Assembly: GCF_900496995.4 (NCBI RefSeq)
Contig: NC_044029.1
Span: 10,230,001 to 10,294,000, forward strand
Source of the DNA: Aquila chrysaetos chrysaetos
Lineage: Eukaryota > Chordata > Aves > Accipitriformes > Accipitridae
DNA: 64,000 nucleotides
Direction of reading: 5' to 3'
Shown here: positions 14,719 to 27,520 of the stretch, piece by piece
Position numbering within the stretch: the first letter of the stretch is position 1
How the letters are laid out: each line of letters starts with the position of its first letter
Made by a program: the position numbers and the translations under genes
Notes under the pieces: generated by a model
The model's input: only the letters and a program-made list of their open reading frames with translations
Told to the model about the DNA's origin: nothing
Database searches by the model: none

Positions 14719-15780
14719 GTCAGCAGATTTGCAGTTGTCCTGTACCATAAATGAAAAAAAAAGACATTGAAAACTAACCTTTCTAGTGCACACAATTTTT
14801 CTAAATTTAGAAATTTATTCAAAAGAGCTGACCAGATATAGCATGGTAGTTGTGTCCCGTAAGAAATTATCCACATCAAACAACTGATAACGTGTACAAA
14901 ATGTCTTGCTATGTTAAATCCTTTTTGGGGTTAAAAAAATGCAACAAAAAAACGAAGACAGGATTTATTCCAAAGCCTGTTAATGATATTTGCAAAGAGC
15001 CTTTATGAGTCAGAATGCAAAGTTTGCTCCATGGTGGCTTAATTTGCCAGGCAAGAAGTGCTCTCAAGCTCTGCTAATCAAAAGATTGAAATGCAGCCTT
15101 TGGGATCAGGCTGAGCCTGTTACTCAGAAGCTGAAAGAATTTAGTTGAGTTGCCAGACCAACCTTAGAATCTTTCTTTCAAAATACAGTTAGTTTTCACC
15201 CTTTGCCACTCCAGTAGAGTGAAATCTCAGCACAATGCAAGACAGATTAGACATGAAAATGCCTATTAATAATAAAGACAGGTAGGTGTGTCTCTTTCAC
15301 AGTTCAGGAAAATTACCATGGTTTCCAAGGGCCTTATGGACTTCAGAAGCCTACTGCAGAATATACCATAACCTAGTTATTTAAAGGTTAGATGACAAAT
15401 CAGTGAGGCAGTTGACTGTATGAAGAATATTGTTTTTTCAAATGGATGTCTTCTAATGCAATGATTTTATCTTCTAATATAATTTCTTGGTTTGCTCGTT
15501 TAGAGAGTTAAAAAACATCAGACATGTCTCCTCTTACTTGTTCTCTCCTGTAATCACATATAAACGTCCTTCAAAACACTCCTAGTGTATGTACTAAATT
15601 ACATTGCATCTGCTTCGTAATTCATGACTACCAGTTGCAAAGTCTTCCTTTGAATGCTCTTTGTGTCTTCAACAGTGCAAAACTAGTCAAATTGGCATTA
15701 GCAGTAATATTAACATATTCTGCAGGGGAATATATGCAAATTCACAAACAGATACGCACCTATAGCTATGCTTAACTGGT

Positions 15781-16295
15781 AGAATCACAGACTGGTTGAG
15801 GTTGGAAGGGACCTCTGGAGGGGATCTGGTCCAACCCCCTGCTCAAGCAGGGTCATCTAGGACCAGTTGCCCAGGCCCATGTCCAGATGGCTTTTGAGTA
15901 TCTCCAGGGCTGGAGACTCCTTTCTGGGCAACCTGTGCCAGTGCTCGGCCACCCTCACGGTAAAAAAGCGTTTCCTGATGTTCAGAGGGAACCTCCTGTG
16001 TTTCAGTGTGCCTCTGGTCTTATCACCAGGTGTCACTGAAAAGAGCCTGGCTCCATCTTCTTTACACCCTCCCACCAAGACGACATCCCCCTGAGCTGCC
16101 TTTTCTCCAGGCTGAACAGCTTCAGCCTTTCCCTTATAGGAGAAATGCTCCAGTCCCTTAAACATCTTAGTAGCCCTCTCCAGTATGTCTACGTCTCTTT
16201 TGTACTGGGAAGCCCAGAACTGGACACAGTACTCCAGGTGTGGTCTCACCGGTGCTGAATAGAGGAGAAATGCGCCACTCTCCGGTACTTCACAC
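15781..16295 (-). repeat. CR1 LINE, 3' part with ORF2 C-terminus
   Basis: This is a 5'-truncated CR1 retrotransposon in minus orientation. Its 3' end is on the left, beginning AGAATCACAG, which matches the CR1 terminal octamer (ATTCTRTG on the element's strand), followed by the usual CR1 tail. On the minus strand an open frame (stop at 15857-15859) gives the C-terminus of the CR1 ORF2 protein, with recognisable blocks [40 protein letters not shown] and RLPRKES. Compared with the family, a few residues are missing after the LERATK block, a middle segment reads in a shifted frame and about ten residues before GGCKEDG are lost. It is therefore a dead copy. The upstream ORF2 (endonuclease and most of reverse transcriptase) is absent. 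Confidence 0.93.
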
Positions 16296-19110
16296 TTCAA
16301 ACATATACCAGCACTTTCTGAAATTGTTTTGGTACTTCGAGGTCTCAGGACCAGTATTTCTCAATTTCTTTTTCAATTACTGTTCTAGATACACTGACAG
16401 CAATTACTTTAATAAAACAGACTGCCTGGTATATTCACCTATTACATGTAACCGTGCATATGTACACATATGTATTTCATACAGGAAAGAGCTATTCAGA
16501 AGACCCCAGTTATGCTGAATTTAGTATCATTTTATGCAGAGTCTCAGCTTGCTGTACGTTACCATAGGGTTTAAGTCTTTGTTGAATAATTCAACACTAT
16601 ACTTTTCACTGTTGGAACTTTCATTTATGCTGCTATTAGGTTCTCATCTGACAGACAGCTATGGTCCTTGTAACTCTCTTCTTATCTGGAGAAGTAATTT
16701 TATTTTCTTACCCAGTGCTCATGCCAACCATGCATATTATTTTCCTTGTCTCTCCTTCTGTAAAGACATTTTTCCTGACATTTACCTCTTAGATTTCTTA
16801 ATTTTAGAGAAGATTCATGCCAGTAACTACTTAAATCATCTTCAGGTATATACATTCTCCAGGAGCTGTTTCTATTTAACCATGCTTCTTGAACTTCAAG
16901 GAATGTTCTATGAGAGACCTGTAAGATTTTTTTGCTGATGATCCATAAAATAATGTACTTACTTGAGTTTGAATATCTTCTTTTTCACACTTGCATAGCC
17001 CAGCAGAGGTCTCTTAGCATTTCTTGGACACAATTTAAAAAGGGTTGCAAGATTAACATGTAAACAAACAAGTAAAATAATATATGTCTTGTATAAAAAG
17101 AAAACTTAACCCTTTCCACAAATAACCACCAAAGGAAGTGCTGTGAGTGTTATGCAATTCTCAAGAAGTAAGTGATCTGAAAAAAAAACAACATTGGCAC
17201 TTTTTTCTTTGAGGACTGCTCAGGCATCTATATCATTTAATAAGTGCCCAGACAAATGGTCATGATATGCACTTAAATGTAACCATCCTCAAATGATGAA
17301 TCAGGGTTTCAATATCCTCCTGCCATCTGCAAACACTTAAGCTGACAGGTACCTTCAGAACTCTCGAAAATGCTTTTCTGATTTTTATTGCATTTAGATC
17401 ACTGAGATAAAACTTGATCAATGATGTGTCAGTAAATATAGCAATGGGTAAAACTGGAATTTTATATATTTCAGATTACATCTGTCAATTTTTTATGTTT
17501 AAATACATACTGCATCAACCTGTCTGGTGAACTGATGTTCTTTATTACATATTTTATGAGATAAATGTTTGGTGGAACACAAAATTTTGATATATTCAAG
17601 AGACAAGCTTACTAGCAATTTATTCATATTGATTTCAGGGCCATGAAAACATACACAGGACTCGTCCTCTTATCAGAAAATTCCGTTATCAGAAGGTTTT
17701 CTTCAGATGTTTGCTACTTTGCTTTGGTTGTGTTAATAAAATAAGTTAGAAACCCACTCATTTTTAATATTATAATAAATTCTGTGAGGAAATGATCAGG
17801 CAGGAGCTGAATGTTAAGCAGAGACAGCATACAGAGGTTTTATATTACAGACTCCTTTACTTTTAAAAATTAAATACTTTAGTAATGGAATAGTTCAACG
17901 AAGCATTCATCTGAAATACCCAAGATTAAAAACACCACAATAATTAATACACCTACTTGTTATGAGGAAATAATATAAATAGGACCAATAAGGAGAAGAC
18001 ATTTTGCTTCCTAATAACAAGAATTGAATTGCCAATCAGGACCTAGCGGGACCTATACTCAATGAATACAGAAAAGGTAAAGCTACCAAACTTCTATTTC
18101 CAGAATTGACAATAAAAGGAAAAACAGTAACTCTGATCCTAAAAGTAAGTCATATTGAAAGCTGAGGAAGTTAGCAAGCAGTAAAAATGAAATATGTTAT
18201 TAATTTTAATAAATATATATTAATGAAAAAATGACATTTGAAAGAAAATTAGAACTAGTTCCAGTCTTTTGCACTTTGTTTTACCACTTGAGAAAGAACA
18301 CATTAACCTGCACAACCACAACAAATGTACCATTGAACTTCTAGTTTAAACCTCATGCAAGATCCACCTTACACTATGAAATAATACCCCAATACACCAT
18401 GCAAGAGATCCAGTTATTTTAGAATAGCTGTGATCTTTGTTATGAAAGACTTCTACAATCGGGGAAGAAGTTTACAAATGGCAGATTAAATGGGACTTAA
18501 AACCATGCAGAAATCGGGTGCAGATATGCAGTCCTGTAACAGACGGAGAGAGATATCCAGTCACTCCTCCCCACATCCTAAACTGGATTTTCTCACCTCT
18601 CTTTGGCTTGATACCCAGTCTGGTAGATATTCTCAAAACACACATCCAGAACTGGACCCGGGAAAGCGAGACGTTGACCCACACCTGATCTGAGATCCCT
18701 CTCAGGTCTCGGCCGTGTTCTCAGCAGCCAGGCAGCACCAGCACACGTGTAGCCATGTTCAGGATAACTAGCAGAGGCTTGGGCACCTGGAAGGTTCAAC
18801 GGAGCTGGGACTTTAAGCATTTCATGATGCCCAAATACCGCTTTTACCTTCACAGAGTAGCAAATGATTTCCTTGTGGCTCTATTCTCAACTTTTGGGAG
18901 CAGATCTGCAGCCTTGTAGTTCATGAAATATGGGATTCCCCCCTGCTTGTAGACCACAGTCATCATGCAAGCTACCAACACAGACCTCAGGTCTTGTGAG
19001 GCTTTGGTCTTGTCCTGGACTGTCTGGAGCCATGGTTTAGTTTGTTTAGCTGTAACAGCAATTATTGAACAACCAGGTGACTACAATTCTTTTAGTTTTT
19101 GCTAAGATTT
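16296..19110. other. Intergenic, no gene seen
   Basis: This is AT-rich DNA between two CR1 copies. A 134-codon + frame at 16534-16938 is hydrophobic and unrecognised, and is within what chance gives. Nothing else is supported. Confidence 0.6.
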
Positions 19111-19350
19111 CATAGAATCATAGAACCATTTACATTGGAAAAGACCCTTAAGCTCCTTGAGTCCAACCGTTAACCTAACACTGCCAAGTCCACCACTAAA
19201 CCATGTCCCTAAGGGCCACATCTACATGTCTTTGAAATACCTCCAGGGATGGTGACTCAACCACTTCCCTGGGCAGCCTGGTCCAGTGCTTGACAGCCCT
19301 TTCAGTGAAGAAATTTTTCCTAATATCCAATCTAAACCTCCCCTGGCACA
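19111..19350 (-). repeat. CR1 LINE, short 3' fragment
   Basis: The left end has two copies of the CR1 terminal octamer, CATAGAAT then CATAGAAC at 19111-19126, followed by typical avian CR1 tail sequence (TCCAACCGTTAACCTAACAC and onwards). Minus-strand translation gives the last codons of ORF2, with [18 protein letters not shown] and [15 protein letters not shown] recognisable. The element breaks off abruptly at about 19350 after CCTCCCCTGGCACA, a normal 5' truncation. The reading frame and tail are little decayed, suggesting a bird-specific copy of moderate age. It belongs to a different subfamily from the copy at 15.8 kb, judging by the tail. Confidence 0.93.
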
Positions 19351-22300
19351 TCAGTTGTACAATTGTGTGGTGAAATCCTCTCACATATTTCTCATATATT
19401 TCTGTAACTAATAGATGATAATAACAAATAGTTACTGTAGGGGGTGAACTACTTTTGATACTAAAATAATGTAGTGTGGAGAAGTACAAGCATGAGATGA
19501 CAGGAGGGACCTTGAAAGTGTGGGCACAGGATGATACTGGAGGCCCCAGGGCTATAAGCAATTCACCAGCAGTCAGCTACTGGTTATTGAAAGGAATGCA
19601 ACCTTTGGAGCTGTGCAAAACCAGTATTAGGCTTAACAAAACTTATGCATATCCAGCATACGTACACCACAACATATATTGCAAACCCAGATGTAGTGCC
19701 ACATTGCAGATTAATGAAGAAAAAGCAAGGTATAGTGTGTGTTAGCAAACACACGAAAACGAGCCCAGGAGTGAGGAGGAAGAAGCCATTAACATCAGCA
19801 TCATACTCATCCTATGAAAAGACCTGGGATGCCAATCCCTTGCTGATTAGACTGTTAAGACTTCAATTAGGTTAACAATAAGTTCTTCTTGGCTTTGCCT
19901 ATGAGGTCCTCCCTTTTTCCCATAACAAGATTTTGAGTGTAACAAGTTGGTGGGACTTCAAGCACCTATTCTGTAACTCAGATGCAACAGATTGGGAATA
20001 GATTGAGACAGTTTGAGATTGCAAAGGGGTGAATGGCTAGAAGAAAGATGAATTGCGTCAATGCACCATCACAGATTCAAAGGAAGAAAAGTATAGCTGC
20101 CATTTTCAGACTTACAGAAATAACTTTTATTACTAATATAAATACATTTTAAAGACATTTTTATATACATACTCCTATATTAAGGGGGAAGACATTGTTA
20201 TACAGTGTGCCAAAGTAACAAGTCCCTTTTCTTCAAGGTCTGGAGTAGAGAAAAACATCAGGCCTAATAACAACATTCAAAACTAAGATATAAATGACGA
20301 AGGGGTCTGTAAGAAAGGGAGAGGTGATAATATAATTCATGTCATTTTGCTGACAGTCAGTCTCACAGCCTGCTCTGCCAATCACCAAGAATAGCAGCAG
20401 TCACCCAGCAAGGAGAACTGATTACAGGCAGTGAGAGGTAAGGACAAAGAGTCTGTTCCTTTGCTAGGATTCCTGGCTTCTCAAATGCTGAATATTTATG
20501 TTAACTTATCACTGCAGTTCACATATTTCAAATGCATTTCATAAATTATTGTGTGCGTTACTGAAAAATAAATGGCATTTTCTTTGTAGTTAGCTATTCT
20601 GGACACAATAAGGTAAATTATAGTTAAATAATTGATGTCTTTGTTGCTGTCTTTTCTAATCCTGTGAGTGGTTAGTGAGAGCAGTGACTTCAATTTCTAA
20701 TTACGATGAATCTCTTCTACTTGTGGAAAACAGATCAGAGCATGAAAGAAAACACACCAATTCAGGTAGCTGCTGTCACAAGCTGCATGTAAGATGACAT
20801 CATCCAGTGCTAAAAGGCTACAAACACGAAATATGCTTTAAAGGTGCATATACCCAAGCAGTCTGCTATTGCCTGAGATTGTGAACATGTATGTGTTGCT
20901 AATAGACACTCCAAAGACAATTAGAGAAAGCCCCGCAAGCATTTCCTTGCAATTTTTGCTGTAACAACTGACAAGATACTTATCTTTTTTTCTTTGGGAG
21001 ACTTCAGAAATTACTCAAATCCTTTCAGAATGAACCCTGAGTGATCCCTTCACTTCCAAAGCTCTCATCCATGCAGTTTCTTGTCTTTGCTCAACTTTTC
21101 CCCAACCAGTCCCACATTTTTGGAACCTTGTTGGACTGCTGACAGGATGAAATACATAGTAGTTCACGTAGACATTCCTTGCTTCCCATAAGCTATGTGA
21201 AGACAGCAGTATAATTCATGTTTCTTGATACATCCCAAAGTCTGACAGTCTCAAATGTTACAGCAGTTGGCTAAAGCTGAAGCTCCGCTGTGTTCAGAGA
21301 GGAGTAAAAGAAGAGAAAAATAGTTCTGAAGAATTTGCTTCCTTTGAAACATCCTCCACTATTGATGATCTTCCCTGTCATATTTTAAGTCTGTCTGCAC
21401 CCAAAAAATCATTTTGGATTCATTCAGTGTTTCTTGATCCTCAAATATCAGTCAGGAAAAAAAAAAGTACGAGTAATCAGAAGGTCGTAATCAAGTGTGA
21501 TCTGTCATTGACACAGCGATGCCAACTGTCAAGATAACCAAGCCTCATCCCTGCAACCCAGAATGAAACCAAGATCCAAAGTAAGCAAATTTCATCTCGG
21601 TACAGCTGTCTTATTCCTTTGCAAGTGATGTGCTAGAGTCCTCTGCAGCAACGCTTTCCTGTAACTAGATAGTCATGGCACGCCGTTGGATTGCTGAACG
21701 AGCAAGGATAGATCCTTACAGGAAGCCCTACGAGACCGAAGAGTCACGCTAAGTCCAAATGTTGCAGGAAAACTCAGAGCAGCTTCAATATGACCTCTAG
21801 GCCTAATGCTGACCAGTCCAAAGCAGAAAGCCGATGTTTATAATTTCTGAAATCTCTGGCCATCTGTTCTCTAAAGCTTTACAATATTTCTATTCTGCAC
21901 ATGTCTAAGCAACAAGGCCAGCTTTGTAGCTGACTCATAATCCCACTCCCTGAAATTACTTCCTTATATTAAGAAAGTAGTCTTAATAAAAATGGAGGTG
22001 GGAACCCTTTCCCTTTTAAATTGCTACATCTAACATCTGGAATGTGCCCATCTTTGTTTATGCTGTTCTGTATGACTGAAACCAAGTCCCTAATGAATAT
22101 TGTTTAATGCCTGCAGTGTCCTGACATTGCACTGGTAGAAATATTTAAATTCCCATTTTTGAGCTAACTGAAGCTTGGCTTAAACAGGCTCCACAACATT
22201 CATTTTGGTCTGAACAAAACAATCATTTTTCTCTTTTTCTAATTCTCAGTGATGCAAAGCTAAAATGCCTTCCAGTGCCAGTTACATTTTGTTTTGGGGT

Positions 22301-24019
22301 TAGTGAAAAATGAAGTAATGCCTTTAAAATGCCTAACAGCTAGTGGTGGAAGCCTCATCCAGGAGATTCTCAACACCTGCAGTTCTGCTTTGCCCTGAGT
22401 ATTAACCATCTCTGTACTGAAATATTTATCAACCCACTGACGGGCAAAACACATCTTTGCTTCGCCTAGTCTCTTGGATTTCTTCAGTTCTTCTTCTGTC
22501 CTTGTGGATGCTAATAATCTAATCCATTAGTAATAACATCAACCCTATAAACTAATGAATGCAATTGATAAATTATGTCTCAGAAAGTACTTGCTGTGCT
22601 CAGCATAAAGGCTAGCTGTTCTTCTTCACATGACCACAATGCTGTTTTGTTTAGCTAGCCTGTAAAATAATGCCCGTTGTATTTTCTTTAGCTGCACTCC
22701 ATGTAATTTGTATTTGCATGGGGGAACTGGAGGAGTGGCTTTGAATAATGCAAGTTCAAAAGCCCAAGAGTTCTCTATGGAAGTATTCCCCTACTCAACT
22801 TTCCAGGGAGTTAGCACAGCTCAGTATCTTGAAGCACTGGATCCTAAAATATCCTTCACGCCTCACTGCAATTCATTTGTCGAGTATACACGTACACAGA
22901 GACTCAGTTTCTGCATGTATCACTGAAAGTGGTTTTAGACTTCATTTCTCAGGGGTTGAATGCCATAGAAACAGTTAAAAAGCATTTTCTGCACTTACTA
23001 TTAACAAAGTCCCTTAGCAGGCCAGTCTCACAGCACAAAATCCACTTAAATACTCTATTTAATACACTATAGTAGATTTGTGGATGTAAATAGCCTCTAG
23101 CTTTATCAGAAATACCAACAGAGGCATTAAGAATGGTAGCATTGGGACCTCTAGGTATAGCAGACATGGTGTTTTAACTGAAGTGGGGGGAGCAAGGAAT
23201 AATAGCATGACTATCAAAGAAGCTGGGGAGGGAATCAAACTTTCACAGTCTGTCTCCAGAGGGACAGTCTTACTGCATCAAGTCATCAGACCTGACAGAA
23301 CTAGCCAAGGGATATTTATTGTGACACAAAAACAGATTAAAAATTGACTTCTTTATAAGAAAGCTTTTGTTTTTAAGCTCACTTGTTGTTGCCAGACCTT
23401 TTGAACCATAGCCACTTTCCAACCTGCAAAATGTTTCAAGCTTTAACATGTACCTGTTTTATCAAATGTTGTATCAAATGCCCAGACCAGCTATAGACCG
23501 TCCCACTCCTCAGCCCAGAAACATGGTTGAGCAGAAAGAGGAGATAGCTAAGAGCCCTCTTCCTTCCTGGTGGGAATCCCCTTCGAAGGGGAAGACCAGT
23601 CAAAACATGAATTTTGAGCAGCACGGTCTCGGGAAGTGGAAAGGTGTCATCTCGTAGAGCAAAGAGGATATGGCTGCTTTTGGGGCTCCTCAGCCAGGAC
23701 CAGCTGAGGAGCCTCTGTGATCTGTGACACAGCAATTTAGCTTGCTTCATTACTCCTGCAGACGTTCCCAAGTTGTTTAGGGACATTCTCCTTTAATTTT
23801 AGGATGTTCCTAATGAGAACCAAAAGCAAGGGGTCGCACCGCAGCTCACCTCTACGCCCTTGTGCATACAGCCTTAGGGTATGACCATATACTGGCTACC
23901 ATGTTACGCCGTATCAAGTCATTTCCTTCAATACAGAGCTTGCTCACAGCTGAGAAAAGAAAAAAAAAAAAAGAATTTTGGTGTCTCCAGCCCCCAGCGT
24001 TGCAACAGTATTCAGTTTT
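19351..24019. other. Intergenic, no gene seen
   Basis: No exon or recognisable repeat was found. The longest frame is 116 codons (-, 23436-23786) without known motif. Confidence 0.6.
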
Positions 24020-24340
24020 ACAGCACTAGCAGAACAACAACCACAGAAGCGGAGGGTGCCAGTGCAGGTCCAAGTGGCCAGGCACGCTTCCAGGCTCTGT
24101 GGGTAGGTGATGGGGTCCCGCACTTTCTCCTCCTACTAAATGAAGGAGGGATCGACCCTGCCGGCAGACAGCATCTTGTCCTGTGGCAGAGACCGGGGCT
24201 GTCGGAGCCCGGCCGGGACTGCTGCCTCGCTGCAGGGCAGCGTTCCCCGCAGGCAGGGACCGCTCACCTCCGGCGTGACCGCGGGGTTCAGGAAGGCAGC
24301 CGTACTGCGGGGATACGCTGTGTGCCGCTCTCTTTATTTT
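24020..24340. promoter_or_regulatory. Orphan CpG-rich patch upstream of LIN7A
   Basis: GC content and CpG count are locally raised, most strongly at about 24170-24320, about 10 kb upstream of exon 1. Overlapping reading frames of 173 codons (+, 23881-24402) and 165 codons (-, 24026-24523) exist, but stop codons are rare in GC-rich DNA and neither translation is recognised. A poly-A stretch at about 23957-23972 sits to the left, on the wrong side for the tail of a minus-strand retrocopy. Regulatory element is the best guess; decayed retrocopy is the alternative. Confidence 0.3.
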
Positions 24341-24523
24341 GTTGCCCAAGTCGGTTATGCTTGAAGCCAGCTCTGCTTCTACGTTATTGGCCTGGAAGAT
24401 GAGCACTGTTGTGGGAAAAGCTTCTTCGACAGCTACACAAAGTGAAAATGTAAAGCGCACATAATTGACGGGGGATGGTTTTGCAAGATCTGGATATAGA
24501 GGGGAAAATCCTTCCAGCTCCAC

Positions 24524-26384
24524 ACCTTACGGTTCTAATCCCGCACCAGAAGATGAATCTGAATCAAGATCCTGAAATCCCCTGCTCTTCTGAAATTGTT
24601 ATCTGTTCATAATAATAGTCCTGTTCTCTTGCAAATACCCTGGAGTACAGCCAGGTTTAGCAGTTTTACATAAAGACTGTTCTGAAATCCCTCACAAGCT
24701 AGGAAAACAGACACAGCTTTTCTTTTGCATGGATACTAAGAATCCACAGGTATCTCTGGAGGGAAAAAAGAAAACAGACTTTAAATCCCTCACTGGCCCA
24801 TCTGTGAGATAAAGAGTTTCCCTTCTTGCTGCCAGAGAACTTGAGCTCAAAATAGTCTGTTCAGTCTCACTTCAGGAGAAAAAAAAAATGAATAAACTGC
24901 AAAACTGAGACCTTTTGCAGGCAGAGAGCAAAAGAAAAAATTACAAGTCTAGCGAATTCCCATCCCACAGGCCTGCTGATAGCAGTGCCCTTCTCTTGCT
25001 ATTTTTCTCACTTAGTTTCTGGGCTGTCTGGTGCTCTGTTGCCCAGTCCTCCCTGTCTGAAATCCACTGACATTGCCTTAGTAATGCATTACCAAGTCAA
25101 ACCCCGACTGCCCATGCAGGTTTCACACACGGCACTGGAGAGTGCAACACAGAGATGTTCGACCCTATGAAGTCCTCCTGGGTTCAGCAAAGCTTATTTA
25201 GTTCAGTCTTAGTAAATGGCAGACATCGTACAGGTCTCACGCTCCATTCGCGTTAGTAGCTCAGAACGGTAGGGAAGGTCAGGGGACATTCCCCAGCTGG
25301 CCAAGCTGGATCTGGGACAGGAGGTAGAGCTGCTGGACCCGGACTTACTCTGATCACCCAGACTCATCAAGTTCTTCCCCCTCTCCTAGCACGTGAGATA
25401 TCATCGAGTGATAAAAAGAGCAGCTCACATGACAACAGGAGGAACGGCGGTAATAGGCTATAGTAACTGTATTAGGCTGGTCCAGGTGTCTTGTAGCTGC
25501 ATGTCACTGCATGTGGGGCCTCATCCTGCCATGTTTTTAGCAGTGCACCTCCAGTATTCACTGGCAAATAGCGGTGAGGTCTAGCGGAGAGGATCCTGGA
25601 CAGGGAAACTAAATGTATTCCACTGATGCAGATGAGTGAAACGCGAGTGTAACTGCAGGAAGGGTGCTGGACAAGAGGTAGATATGAAAGGCTTGCTCTC
25701 AGGGTATGAAATTTTCCAGGTAAAGAAGAGGTGACAATAAAGATCAGCAGCACTTCTGCTTTTCCTCAGATGAATCCTTTCAAGGATTGTGAGGATTCAT
25801 TCCCTTACCATATAATCAGTGCTGTTCCTTTGCTGATTTTATTAGCTAATTTTATTAGCTTCATGGCTGAACCAGCAGAAGTAGACTCAGCTATCTTTGC
25901 AAAATGTAATAGGTAATCAACCACTTACAGGGCAGATCCTCAATGCATCTAGGGCAATTCAGTACATAAAGTGCATATGCTGGCCAGGGCAAAGGTACAG
26001 GACGGCATTGTACAAAAAAAAAAAAAGTATTAACTTAAGTCATAGGACAAAGCTGAATTCAGAAAAAAAAAATAAGCAGAGCAGAATCAAGCCAGGACAT
26101 GATTTCTCTCTGATAATTTCTCTCCTCCACCCTGCCACCTCACTCTCTGGCAAAGCAGAAGGCCTTGGTTAGGGATACTCTTACTTTACTGTGCTACTGC
26201 ACAGAGCTAAGTTGGTCCCCGTGCCCACGCTTGAGTGCCGTACAATTCCCCCACTCACATAACGCTCCCCAACTTCGGAGTGACTGCCTCGTCTCCCGTG
26301 TCCCAGTACAGGTAGTGTCAGGAACCTAGAGTTTCACAGTAGGTGACAGCAGAAGGGCAGTACTGGAGAGATGCTCAAGACGCC
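24524..26384. other. Intergenic, no gene seen
   Basis: This is the DNA between two CpG-rich patches. It contains poly-A runs at about 26007-26025 and 26063-26072 and a short direct repeat of ATTTTATTAGCT at about 25836 and 25849. No gene is supported. Confidence 0.6.
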
Positions 26385-26760
26385 CGTGAATCACAGCCAG
26401 ACTGAGCGGGTCCGCGGGGCAGACGCAAACGGCGTGCAGCCTGGAATGCCCTCACGTGAATTACCGCGAACAAGGTGGCGACCGTCCAGCGGCCACTACG
26501 CTCAGAGCCACTGCCTCCGAGGGCTGCTCGTCGCGCACGGTTAACTATACGTCCGCGAGGGGAATTTGCCCGACTAGGCAGAGATGCAGCAAAACACGGC
26601 TTCTTGTGCCAATGCCGGGCGATGGTTCCGTCCCACAGAGCTTCGGTATGAAGCGCTCACAGGCTCATTGCAGCCCCTGACTAGGTGAGATAGTCCTGAC
26701 CATCGCTGCAGCGGCTAAGACAGACCTGGAGAAAAACTGGAGGCTCATCGTCTGACGATA
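26385..26760. promoter_or_regulatory. Orphan CpG-rich patch upstream of LIN7A
   Basis: Roughly two dozen CpGs fall within about 300 bp of only moderately high GC, which is unusual in vertebrate DNA, where methylated CpGs decay. Examples are TCGTCGCGCACGG at about 26528 and TACGTCCGCGAGG at about 26549. A 74-codon + frame (26456-26680) covers part of it, without recognisable motif. The patch is about 7.6 kb upstream of LIN7A exon 1. It may be an unmethylated distal element or recently inserted DNA that has not yet lost its CpGs. Confidence 0.3.
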
Positions 26761-26929
26761 GCTGGTGATGTGGCAGGAGTGCTGCTGCAGCGGGCCTTGT
26801 TCATCATCAGTGGCAGCGGAGAAAGCAGGGCAGAGACCCCTGTGACCTGGTGTTAATCCCAGCGGTATCTGTCTATTTCTTTAACTAGTTTTTCTTTTAA
26901 AAGTTAGATATAAACTGCTGACAGTGCTG

Positions 26930-27520
26930 CAGCCATTAGAGTGGAAAAAATTGAGAATTTGTTCTCTGGCCTGGAACGGAACATGGGTCAACTTGAAGGC
27001 AAATTTGATGGCTTTGAATGTGAATGAAGAGCAAATTTACCAGAATGGTGTCATCTGAGGGCTCTCAGCAGATGGACAACAGCATGTGTTGGAGAATACA
27101 CTTAGTATAGTGCCAAGAGGAAATGTTCCTCTGAATATTAAAAATAAGTTATCAAAAAAATCAGCCAGGAACCTTAAATCTGTACATTTCAGGCTTCCCT
27201 GAAGGCCTTCCATGAGGAAAATATTGTATATGTCATTTAATTAGATTCTGAACTGAATCAGGCACATGTTCTCACATTAAACTACACTGAAGCAAGTAAG
27301 TTTGCCATAAGAGAAAAGATAGAGTATGCCCAGACGTTTGCAGGATCAGTCTTGCAGACTCTCTGGCTCAGGAACTAAGACTTCAAACTGCCTCTAGACA
27401 AACAAGTTTACCAAAATACTGGGACTACTCACAGTCGTATCAGCATCTCTATGCACCTAAAATCCATACGTGCCCTGAAGCTGGTTTTGCCTCTGGGATG
27501 CACAAGGAAATAGAATAACT
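26930..27520 (+). repeat. Possible decayed LINE ORF1-like segment
   Basis: A + strand frame at 26941 reads VEKIENLFSGLERNMGQLEG, a coiled-coil-like stretch. About 210 bp later another frame (27171-27212) reads TLNLYISGFPEGLP, reminiscent of the 'NLRI.G.PEG' block that opens the RNA-binding domain of L1-type ORF1 proteins. Several stops and frame changes separate the parts. The order coiled coil then this motif fits ORF1, but the match is short and could be chance. Confidence 0.2.

Larger units (their letters stand above)
7386..15780. other. Intergenic, no gene seen
   Basis: Reading frames are at most 135 codons (7670-8077, +, in a moderately GC-rich patch) and match nothing known. There are two small tandem duplications, at 8136 and 14677. 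No interspersed repeat was recognised. Confidence 0.6.

Noticed and set aside
19434..19880. Possible solo LTR beginning TGTAGG to the right of the CR1 at 19.1 kb
   Set aside because: No matching CA end, target duplication or polyadenylation signal in the right place could be found by eye.
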